This document shows positions 35,580 through 46,652 of a DNA stretch of 64,000 nucleotides, piece by piece. Position numbers and translations under genes: made by a program. Where the stretch lies: assembly GCA_014871385.1 (NCBI GenBank), contig CM026423.1, positions 8,766,803 to 8,830,802 of the forward strand, read 5' to 3'. The stretch is from Ceratodon purpureus. Lineage: Eukaryota; Streptophyta; Bryopsida; Pseudoditrichales; Ditrichaceae. Under the pieces are notes generated by a model that worked only from the letters and a program-made list of their open reading frames with translations, was not told where the DNA came from and did not search any database. Numbering within the stretch: position 1 is the first letter of the stretch; each line of letters starts with the position of its first letter.

Positions 35580-36960
35580 AGCACTCACATGAAATACTTT
35601 TTGGCCTTAAAGTCTTCATTTGATGTCAAGAGGTAGAGCTTCTTTGAAAAACTATAGACTTTGGTGCTCCTTAGGATATAAGGACATGCTCCAACTTTAC
35701 ATCGTTGTGCAATATTCCATGATTATGAATATCATCCAACGCCTCTAGAACATGCTTCTTTAAGCTACGTGTCAATGGTGAAGTTCGAAGCTTAAAATCC
35801 CTTTGTCTCATAAAGCCATGAATACCATGTTACAGTGGGCCATGGATCCTACTACATATAGAAGTGGCACACACTTCCCTTGACACAAGTTCAAATACTT
35901 GTAGCCTTGTTCTATAACAAATGCCTCTCCTGCCTCCTTTATCCGGAAATCAAAGAGTTTAATTGCAGCAAATAAACATCCTCTAAGCATTCCCTCTAGC
36001 ACATTGCCATACGTTCCCAATCCAACTACTTGCCCAGTTAAACCCAAACCCTCAAGATTATATTTAGGTAAGGAATTGAAGGCATCAGGAGTATAGAAAT
36101 CAACAGAGAAATCTGAAAGCTCAACCCCAAAGAATCTCTTTGTGCCTATTCTTCGACGTTTTCGACCAGCCTCTAAGATGATTGTGCTCTCTAAATGCAT
36201 CTTTCTCCTTCCCTGAGCGGCGCATGTACTAGTCACTCGAAGGAGCGTCATGGTGTAGCCCCATTTAGGAGTAAAAGGAAGAGATGCTCTTGGTAACAAG
36301 CGCTTCATTGTTCTCTCTCCACGTGCTTGAAACAGAACAAAAAGAAATGCAATTAATGGAGATTTACCAACTAAAATAGTTGGTGGAAATTCTAGGGTCT
36401 TATCCTTTACATCGTCTGCTCTCCTAAAAAATATGGTTTGGTTGTAATTTGAGATGAAACCATATTTTCTTTCATATAAAACCATATCCCCATAGAGTTG
36501 TTGCATTGTCTCTATTGTTTTTGCTTCCTTCTTGCATCCTATAATACTTCAAGTATATTACCTGCCCCTTGTACCTCCCATTGCCAAGGATTATTTGCTT
36601 CACCATTTTCATACACTTTGTGAGATAACTCCATCCGCTCTCCTACACCTTGTGGGGCGGACAAATTAAGAATAACCATATCTGTGTAACTATAACTGTG
36701 ACCACTCTCACCTAATCTCAAGGCAAATGGGATATGTAGATGAGCAACCAACATCTCAATAGCTGGAAAAAGAAGGGTTTCCAACGCACCTCTTACACCA
36801 ACTTCATCAGCACATCGTGCTAAAGGATAAAGGTTTGTTGGGGACACATATTGTGGTGTCTCATTGTCCAACATGAGGAGAATTGCACTTGCTTCCTCTT
36901 TAAAGTTTGGCCACTCCTTCAAATTCTCGAAGGTTCTTGGAGACACATGATCAGTTTGGG
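35580..36960 (-). pseudogene. Broken restriction-nuclease-like plus protein-kinase gene (Crinkler/FunK1-like architecture)
   Basis: On minus, an N-terminal part (about 36960-36540) leads into a nuclease-like block with ETMQQLYG, KYGFISNYNQTIFFRR and a preceding acidic stretch, then a kinase N-lobe: glycine loop GLGTYGNV, lysine motif AAIKLF, and later a catalytic-loop-like HNHGILHNDVKLEHVL. This order resembles the PD-(D/E)XK-like nuclease plus kinase proteins of the Crinkler and fungal FunK1 type. The copy is dead as read: stops near 36543 and 36520 separate the first two parts, a frameshift falls near 35808 between the N-lobe and the catalytic loop, a stop follows near 35660, and no DFG motif is recognisable. 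No introns or ATG are evident (the first frame opens with GTG), so it may be a retrocopy or a horizontally derived gene. The family assignment is by memory of motifs. Confidence 0.6.
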
Positions 36961-38610
36961 TGCTTGAGCGACGTTAGGAGGTTTGCACATGGAGCTTTGG
37001 CATTCTAGACTCCGCTAACTACTTGGCTGTAAGGGGTACAAAGGTGAAATTTTCAATTTCAACCTCAATTACACAACTCATTCACCTTTTTAAACTTGCC
37101 TGTCAAACATATGCAAAAACCACAATTGATTAAGAGGTTCAATTCAATTCGAATACGGAATTGATGCCACTCACACTTCTTCCAAAAAATCTGATAAGAA
37201 TTTTGAAGAGAGCGCAAGCATCAATCTTTCCTAAGTCGAAGGCTTAACTTACACTACCAGGACCACTGAAACCTAAACAAAAAGCTCAATTTGATCGAAA
37301 TGCCACATCTATACAACTAATGCCCTTCAAACTCTTCTCAAACACAAAATAACCAGAAACTCAGCGGCAGTGCACCGCATTACTCTACCTCTTGTCGCAC
37401 TACGGAGCATCTCACAACCAAAATAAAAAGAATCAAATTGATATAACTAAAGTACTGAGGCACCAATGACCTTTTTCGAACAAACCTCAATCATCACTTC
37501 GTAAAAAACCTCAATCATCACTTCAAACAAACCCTAATCTAAAATTTATCACCACATTGATGTATCTGAATTATCTTTTTGAGATCTGACACAGATGTGC
37601 GATTTGATTTCCTACTTGTCCTTTCCGAGTCCACTCATCCCTACAACAACAACAACAGAGAGCACAAACACAATGAGGGAACCTGTTGAAAAAAAAACTC
37701 TGTCAAGCAATGCGGAAATAGAAAACAGAAATACTTTCGTAGTTAGGGGAGGAACAATCCATCTGAGTCATGAGACGGAAGGCCATGGACTCTTTGGACA
37801 CGCCTTGGAACAACGGAGGCTCTTCCAGGACTGCCATTGTGAACAAAACGTAACCATGTCTTGGATTTTTTCCAATTCATCCCAACGTTGAACGGACCTC
37901 CCGCAACGGAATCGCCCGTGGCAGCTCGCCTCCTAACGGCTCTTGACCTATGGCTTGGGGTGGCTCTCAACCCATGAGCCCCTCCGGGGCGGGCCTCTCC
38001 ATATATAAAAGGTATCATTGTAGAGTTGATTGAAGTAGTGGCGTGGAAGGAGGCGATGGAGCCAGGAGCGAGCGCCTCAGCAATCGTCTAAGACTCAAAG
38101 GACTTCCACGACCATGAGACGCGATTGAGTTCACTTGGCAAGCCAACGCAGGGCTTAAGGAAATCGGATGTTGCTGTGATGATATTGAAGTGATATTGGT
38201 GTCATAGTTAAATTCACCATCTTTGCCAAAACCTAACCACGTGGATGGCGTCTAGTATGTCGTGGCACTTGGGGGGAAACTGAAATTCATCATGTCCTCC
38301 ACAGTGGCTCCGTCTCATTAGATGATGGATTTTGGCGAGACCTAGGTGCTCATTTTGATTTCTTGTTTTTGCTGAATGGCATGTTTGGCTTAGTCTAATG
38401 GCTCCGATATGACATGGCCCATGGTGATGTCAAATCACTGGTATGATTGCACTTAGGCTAATGGATTGTTCTAAAGATAGGGCCCTACACTAGCCCCAAA
38501 CTTCGTCTAATATCAATATTGCTCTTCCAAGTTATAAAAAGTTATTGACTAAGCATCATGTTAAATTCAATGAAATAAAATAAAATAAAGATAATAACTA
38601 GTTTTAAAGC
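36961..38610. other. Spacer with a TATA-bearing, GC-richer block (possible LTR or promoter relic)
   Basis: Between 37740 and 38170 the GC content rises and a canonical TATATAAAAG lies at 38002-38011, with no gene downstream that would use it. This would fit the U3/R part of a solo LTR or pararetroviral-type promoter, but I cannot define paired TG...CA ends or a target duplication. The minus frame 37743-38018 has no recognisable domain. Confidence 0.3.
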
Positions 38611-39466
38611 TTAACCCCTAAAGGACAATCTGCCACATTTGGGCTTTTGAATTTGGGCATGTACCTATGAATGCAATTTATATTAGGATTTTCTGAAATT
38701 TTTATTGAAGGTGGGCCGTTTGGAGATCTTCGTGTGGGTATTTTTATTTTTCAATTCCAACATGGGGATCAAAAATTATGAAGGTTTAAGTGTCAAACGC
38801 TGCTTGTTGGGCAGCTGCTGAATTTTTCTTAGCCACTGTGAATGCAGCAAATTCTGCCCAAAACTGCCCAAAACTGCCAAAATCTGCCCAAAGAAAAAAC
38901 TTTGAAATTCCACCAAAAATTGAGATTTTGATATTTTTCAAAAATAAAAATTTCTATGTATAGAGAAGACAGTAGAGCATGTTCCCACCGTTCAGATTTT
39001 TAATCCAAATTTTTTTCATATGCTTTGTTTATTGTCCAAAAACGGCCTTTGTTTGTGAATTTCAGTATACCCCTTAGCGGAAAATGATTTTTTTGGAAAC
39101 CTTCCACAAATTTTTTGAATATAATTTTTTAAAATAAAATTAGCTAACTTAGTCTTCTTTGGCGTGCATCAAAACCACCAAAATCCATAATGCAAAAAAA
39201 TGGTTTTTTGGGCCTTCAAAACTCTGTTGTCCCCTTTTTCGCAGGGAAAAAAAACTTGTTTTCCTACTTTGAACGTTACGATCTTGCAATTGGTGAAGAA
39301 TGAGTGTGTGAGATTTGGTGGACATGTAGACATAGAAGTTAGCTACAAGATCTTACGGTTAGATGTACTAAAAAAGACCCCAAGTTTGCAAAATCCACCT
39401 TGCTTTGAAGAGGGGCTGTTTTGAGGCAATTTTGATGAAAAATACCCTCAGAATTTTAGGGGTTAA
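38611..39466. mobile_element. TTAA-flanked non-autonomous DNA element, copy 2
   Basis: The element runs 38615-39462 (848 bp), with CCCCTAAAGGACAAT at the left, TTTTAGGGG at the right and TTAA on both sides (38611-38614, 39463-39466). It is collinear with and highly similar to copy 1 in the same orientation. It differs by substitutions, small indels and an extra CTGCCCAAAACTGCC unit near 38860. The shared frame ending CFEEGLF/CFDEGLF is kept in both but has no transposase character. Confidence 0.75.
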
Positions 39467-40936
39467 TTGCAACAATGCGGAAAATCTGAATTTTCCAGAG
39501 TTTTCAGTACCAAGACATAAGTTTGCAATTTCACTGCTCCAAAGTACACATGTGCATCAACAAATACATATGTGATCATTCATTTTCCTATGCCGGATGA
39601 TGTGACAATATGCAATGCAACTTAATTTTTTGTGACATAATTGTGCAGTGTCCGTGCACAAATTTTATAGTATAATTTCAAAAAAATACTTGAACTTGGC
39701 AGGGCCTAGACTCTAGAGCCACCTGGGTAAGACACTATAGAAAATGATAACCATGACACAGAGGATATATTCAACAGCCCAATGAACACACATTGTCAAG
39801 TTAGATGTCACAGCAGTGTGACGTGTGAGTCCATCTCCCACATCTACAGTAATTATATGCATTATTGATTCCACTGTAGCCATTTAGTTCCAGGGACTTT
39901 TAATGGTAATTTAATCAACATTTCATTTTTAGTTGAGCCTTTCCGAACTCGACGCGACCGACTCCGCCAAGTTGATCGGATGCAACTTTGATGGCACCCA
40001 TTCCACGCCCCTTCAAAGGCTTCAATCACAGATCAGTACGAGTGGCTTACTCTTGCTCCATTCTCATCAAGGTCTTGCAGACTAGTTCTACGCCTTGCAC
40101 TACAGTCTGCGAAATCCTGCGAAATCTCGTGTGTGATCGCCTGCTAAGTTTGCATAAACTTTCTCCGACGAACAAAGTTGGGACGGGGATGTTTTAGTGC
40201 AAGCCTCGAACGGGTGTACTACTTGCGGAACTGGCGCAGAGAGGTTTTGAGGTACTGCGTATCGTCTTGTCTCCCAATCTGCTAACTCTTGTTACAATGA
40301 TCCATCCATCCCTTGTGCCATGCTTGTCTAGTGATGCTTGAGGGCCACAGTTTTTGCTTGAGGGCCACAGTTTTTGCTTCTGATCCAGGAATACAGGACG
40401 TTGAGTGTAACGTAGGGTTTGTTTTCTAGCGCAACGCAGACAAGCTGCACCTGGTCCGCAGTCCGTGCAGCTTGTTTTGATAAGTTGTATGCAACGATAG
40501 CTAGTTACTCACGAGTTTTGATATGGTAGCTTAGAACTCGCGGCTCTTGATGAGATCGATGAGTTGTTGTAGGGTAGCTAGCTTTCGCCATGTTTAAATC
40601 TACGATTGTGTACTCTCAGTTGCAACTGTAAGGTTCAACTACTAGATTCTGAGCATCTCTAAGCATTCACTCTCGTTTGTGTTTACAGATTTTGACTGCT
40701 CCTCGGAACTTGGCTCGTCTGGTGACCCTTACGCTTTTGAGTCTGAAAGTTGCGGCCATCGATTCGACTCCACACTTGCTTGTTCTCTCGGGGATTAATC
40801 TTTTTAATCCATTGGCTGGTATTCCATCGGCTTGTGGTTGGTTTGTTGTGGTACCCGTTTGTTGTCTGGATCAGGCAAGTGACAAGTGAGCATTTTCTTG
40901 AAGTGAAAATCTTTGTTCGGATTCCGGTGACTGCTC
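39467..40936 (+). promoter_or_regulatory. Promoter and 5' leader region of the Roco gene
   Basis: GC content rises from about 39940, and several GTACTGCG- and CAG-type splice signals suggest a leader with one or more introns before the ATG at 40937. A 20-bp unit GCTTGAGGGCCACAGTTTTT is tandemly duplicated at 40336-40355 and 40356-40375. The short open frames at 39988-40197 and 40677-41013 could be upstream ORFs but have no family match I know. Confidence 0.35.
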
Positions 40937-43900
40937 ATGGAAGACTGCGATCGCCTTCATCCCCCTGGATGGTGGCGCCAATTCAAACCCCCAAAGCATG
41001 CAAAAAGCAATGAGGGAGTTCTGAAATCATTCTACGATGCCTTGGAAGCACATTATCCTTCTGACACTAAATTGCACTGTGCTATAAGATTTCGACCCGG
41101 GTACGGGGACTCAGTGGAATTGTCCGGTATAGACAAGAGTGCACAGGGCCTATCATACTGGGAACAATGCAAGGTTAAGCCCTTTGATCCTTACCGACCA
41201 CATGGCATCGGTAAGAGGCAGCCAATGAGGTATAGTACAGTCGATCCGAGTAATAGGTTTTCTGGAGATGAGTGGGCATCCATCGTAAATGCTGTCACAA
41301 AATGCCCAGTTTTGGAAGAACTGGAGATCGATGAGGTTGAGGTGAAAATTCCTACAGCCATGCATTGTTGATTGATGGTAGAGCTTGTGAAGACGTTTGT
41401 TTCCTATTCTTGAGTTTCCTGGGCAAGGCTCCCTATACTTCGAAGTCACTTGCAGTATGTGCAGAGTACATTTCTGAATTGAATCTAGTCGGAGAAAATG
41501 AAGTTGAAGTAGTTTGTTGTGTCTAATTGTTAGAGCTGGAGAGGAACGCAATTTTAACTTTTGGAGCACTTAGATAACTCACTACTCTTCTGCTTTTGTT
41601 TCCAACGTGCAAGTTCAACTTTTTGAACAATCTCTGAAAGAAACTAATGCGATCATGTTTTGCTACTTAGACTTGATTTGGGTTTTGCTGTTTTTACCAA
41701 GTAGATTAGAAATCTTATTTGTAGCCAGGAACATACTGAAATAAATTCCAAGACTCATAAGAAAATGATATTTATTTGAGTAATATGTAGACAGATTGGA
41801 CTGTATTGGATGAAGTACATTATTGCAAGGACAATGAAGCATGCTTTTTCATTAGGAAATCTAGGTTGCTGCAGTCTTAGTTAGAGATGGTTTGAAAACG
41901 TAAAGAGTCTAATTTGCTATTTTGGATTGTGTTGTTTCAATCAGGTTTACCGTTACAGTGTTTCGACGATAATTGTGGACCTACTGAGCAGAGTGTCTGC
42001 TGTACGTGTACTTGGGTTACGAATTTGGGACTCGGCGGTTGATTCGGATGCTTTTGTAGCTGAGGTGGCTAAAAGCATTAGAAAAATGAAAACTCTGGAG
42101 AAGCTCGTTCTGCGTGGAAATCACCTGAAAATGGATGGATATCACGAGATTCTGCTCCAGCATTTGTTTCCAAGTGTGTCAATATCAAGTGTGTCACAGA
42201 CTGAAGATCAGAGCATGCTAAAGGAGCTTCTATGGATATCTGCAAGCGACAATGCTGAACATTTCTATGAAGTCTTCATCACTTTGTTGAGGAATTCAAG
42301 GCTGAAGACAATTGAGTTACTTAATGTGAGGTCTGGTTCAGACATTTTATGGAGTCATGATTCAAATTTGAGTTTTGAGAACCTGATTTTCCTCTTTGAA
42401 ACCTTACAAGGAAACAAACACCTCAAAAAGCTTGACATGGAATTTTTGACAAATTTTCGTCGGCCAAGTGAGAAAGATGTTACTAAGGAAATTGTTGGAA
42501 AGCTATTGGATCTCGTAGGTCACGATTTCTATGTTGAAGAAATTTATTTCCCAAGTAATTTACCACACGAATTGAGGAGGGTGGAGAACAAAGTGAGGAA
42601 GAATGTTGCGGATGCTTTGAAGGGCATGGAGTTGATCAACCCTGAATCATCTCGCGTATTTCTATGTGGACTTCCATATGCTGGTACATTTATTCATCTA
42701 CTTGCTTCTTCATTGAATGTGTTTTCTTCAAATTCATGAATCTTCATTAGTGGATCTCAATAGATCTTAACATTAATAATGAGTGTCTTTCTTTCCCCTT
42801 TGTAGATTAAGATTTCACCAAAATATTATAGGATTCTTCTAGGTTTTCTTTTAAAGAAGTTGAGACTTACAATGTTAGGTACACCATTGAAATTGTATCT
42901 TTAATGACTAATAAGAACCTTTGTAAAATAAAACTCTACACATTTTGAGATAATGAAAGGTGAGACTTTTATCATTCAAAGAATATTGTGAATATTAGAA
43001 TGAGCTTCATGAGGTACAATTGATTATCCATTCATTATTTATTAAAATTGTCTTGTCAATTAAAAATATCACATATTTTTTATTGAGCTTGTGATTATGT
43101 GTCTAGAATGGTTCGTTTCAATATAGGTTTTGTTTGGCTTTTACTAAAGATATAGAGTATGTAAAAAATATTTTCATTTGAACCTAATATAATTTATATT
43201 GAAGAATTTTATGATGTCAAATCTTTTATAGTTTGATGTAACATTATAATGATACTAGTTGTTGTTCGCTTATTAAATTTTTGGATGAAAACTTCAAATT
43301 TGTAAGGAGTGTAAATGTGATTTTGGTGTATAAATTTCTCAAGGTTGAATAATATGGGATTGTTGTAGAACTGAACATTTGTGGCTGAGCCTTGTTTGAT
43401 CATGTGCTTTCACATTACAAGACATAATTTCAATGGTTAAGTTTTGTACAATCTACTTCAATACTAATTAATCAACGTTTTCAACCACTTTGTATCATTC
43501 CTAGTTCTGGCCCTTATCTATAAGATCTGCATGGATGTTGTGGTTTTGTATTTCATTGATATTTATTTTAATCAATTTTGTAGTGCTCGATTGAAGATGT
43601 TGAGTGCTAAATCATGTGTACTTTTTGTAGGCAAGACTCAACTCCGAACCACCTTTGGAAAAGAACATAGACTACTCAAACTACTCAATAGGCATAGAAA
43701 CATTCCTCGTACGTGTGGTATTGAAGTGACAAGTATTGATGCAAGAGTTGCAAAGTTCTCTTTTTGGGACTTTGGCGGTCAAGTTGATTACCATTTTCTT
43801 CATGACCTGTTCATTCCATCCAATTGTGAGAGTGGTGGCTCCTTTGTCATACTTTGCTCATTGGTGGTAAAAGAAGGTAAAATGATCATTTTCAAAGATG

Positions 43901-46652
43901 GGAGAAAGAAGAAAGCCACTTTCAAAGGTTCAGACGTAATTGAGGAGGAACTTGAATATTGGTTAAGGTTTATTGTCTCCAACTCAAAAATATCAGAGAA
44001 GTTCAAACCTTTTATAAGTCTGGTGTTTACTCATCTTGACTTTGCATCAAAGGGAGATATTGCCAATATAAAGAAATCCGTGGAAGATATCGTGGAGCTA
44101 AAGCTAAAGCTGAAATTTGGAAATTCCATCCAAATCTCTTTTGGCCCTGGATGGTCTTTTATTGATGCAAGAGCAAAAGAATCTGTGAAGCCCCTGCTCC
44201 AAGGTTTGGCAGACAATGCCCAGAAGATGTCAGAAGACGGGCCGAGGGTCTATCGATTATGTGTTGAAGTTGAGAAAATTCTTATGGAATGGAACAAGGA
44301 CAATCCGAAAAGGCCGCTCATCAAAATGTACGAGTTTGAGCAGTTGTGCGAAAAGAGTCTATCCATTTATCGATCCAAGATTGGAAAACATTTTCAAGAT
44401 ATATGCAAGGCAGTTGCCTTGGCATTACATGACAGTGGAAATGTCATCTACTTCGAGAGCTTGAACTTCGTGGTGGTCAGACCTAATTGGTTCTGCCATG
44501 ATATCATGGGCAGAATTCTCAGTCTTGATGCCATGAGTGCAACCTTATACAAGGAGAAACCTATGGCAGATGAGAATGGTTTTGTCAAGAAGGAAATGCT
44601 TGAACAAATTCTGGATGGTTCATATGATGATGGAAGTATACGAAAGAGGGAAAGAGAAGTGGAGGGTATACTTGTTGACGACTTGATTCAAGTCATGAAA
44701 GAGATGAATTTGTGCTATGAAGTTGCGGCACAAGACAGACGATATGATGGTGGATTATTTATCCCTGCAACGTTGAGAAACAAAGCTGAACTGGGCATGG
44801 ATGAAGATAAGTTGATCAAATGGCAAGTTGAGCCATCATGTTCCGACCTTCTAATCTGCTATCTTGGATATCGCCTTGAATGTGACGATCAAGAGCAAAC
44901 ACTTCTAACACAAGGATTCTTCCCTCGAGTCCAGGTACAAAGTAAATCTTTGTTTGATTATGTACAATGAACCTTTCTACATGTGAAATTCAGTTCTCAA
45001 ACAATATACCTTGAAAAGTTTTACAGAACAATATGTTGTTCTATAATTTCAGGGCATTAGCCTTTAAATTCATACGGCAAAGAACTGATATCAATAGTGT
45101 GTAAGTAATCCATAACAGAAGTCCAAAAGAAACTAGATAAACTTGATTAGGCTGATGTTCATGTGTTCCATGTCTTGGTTGTTTACTTCTGATATTGTGT
45201 TTGTATCTTGTCCAGATTGAGTTTATGAAACGATTTCAATCGAATGCTAATTGTGTGGTAAAGCACAACATCATTTCTTTGCGGTACGATGGGAAAGAGG
45301 TCATCGTGGAGTACTGTGGAAAATCCACACCAGCACACAGTTATGATCATATGGATGGCTACATTGATGTACTCGTGAAATCTTCCAAAAGCAAGGCTGA
45401 CACCTTAGTTTTCACAAAGAAACATGTATTGGGACTCATCATAGACGTCTGTTATTCTGCAAACATTGGTTGTCCAGGTGTTCTACTTGTGGAGAGTATC
45501 TTGAATCCTAAGTTTGTGGAGAAACCTTCAAGGATGCGGGACCGCAAGAATCAAGCCATAAGAGTAAACGACTTGATTCGAAACGTTAAGTCTAACCTTA
45601 TGTTTGGATCAGAACTAGAGCCTTTCAACCTAGACTATGATCATGAATGGCCTTCTCCTGGTGGAAGTAATAAAGCACAAGATCTTCTGGGCGATGACGA
45701 GTGGCGAGGTTTAATCATGGAGTGCTCTAAAGAACTTGCCGTTAAAGTCAACAAACAACACCAAGATCTGGAAGAGGTTCAAGCTGAGGTATCCTTTCCG
45801 CTAGATGATGAACAACCAGAAGATCCTAACAGCTTTGATGTAAACGAGAATGACTTGAAAGGCTTCGACCTACAGACTGTCTTTCTATATAAGGTCATAA
45901 AGCATGGCTTTAATACCGTCGATGAGCGGTCAAGACAGATATCCGAAAAGATGGACAAGATATCCCAACAAGTGGAGGAGAACAATAAGTTGCAGAAGAA
46001 GTTGGTCCTTGACATCTCAAGAAACATTGAAAAGGTGATGGACTTCTCAATCCACTTGCAACAATGCCGAGTGCCTCGTCTTGTGTATTTCACAGCTGCG
46101 GGCAATGTGACGCGGTTGATTACAAGCGTTGTGCCAGGTTTGGAATCTGTACAAGTACATCTTATGTGTGAGCACATTGAAAGGATACACGTGGTGACGG
46201 AACAAAAAGGTTGCGAATTGCTTCTTTCAAGTGATCATTTTCAAAGTGCACTTCCATATGTGATATGGGGAGTGCGAGCAATCTCACTGCTGGTGAAGAT
46301 AGGTGGAGTTGCAATTGGCGCTGGTGTGGGTTCTTTGGTGGAAGGTGCGGAGAGGGATATCATCAAAGGACTTGCCAGTTCAATACCACAGAATAAAGTA
46401 CCATCCAATTTGGATGAGGGTGTTGTGTCGCGAGCTTTGTTGCGAGAAGACTTGAAGGCTTCCATTCCAGTGGAGAAACAGAATGTTGCCGAGCAATGGT
46501 TGGTAGACTTTCTTTCAGGCAAAAGCATTCCAGATTTGTTCGATCTTCACAGAATCAGATACACATGTGGCAGTAAAAGACTTGCTTGGGTGTGTGGTAA
46601 ACACAAGCGAGATGGAGAGCGTGACAAGACCATGGAAATAGTTCCAGCTTAG
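40937..46652 (+). CDS. Roc-COR (Roco) family protein, TORNADO1-like
   Basis: Roco proteins couple a Ras-like Roc GTPase to a COR dimerisation domain; in Arabidopsis the member TORNADO1 controls organ symmetry and auxin-linked patterning. Exons: 40937-41341, 41945-42683, 43631-44934 and 45216-46652 (TAG). Phases agree and give 1294 aa, near the 1380 aa of TORNADO1. Residues about 110-375 are degenerate leucine-rich repeats (LEELEIDEV, VRVLGLRIW, LEKLVLRGNHL, LKKLDMEFL). The Roc domain shows the P-loop GLPYAGKT (377-384), WDFGGQ as G3 (427-432) and THLD as G4 (515-518). COR follows, with VVVRPNWFCHDIMGRIL. The C-terminal exon has a coiled coil at about 1053-1094, then VPRLVYFT and a hydrophobic glycine-rich stretch. 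The splice between exons 2 and 3 divides the P-loop glycine codon G382. The first donor could also be six bases upstream (41335). No kinase domain follows COR, as is usual in plants. Confidence 0.88.
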
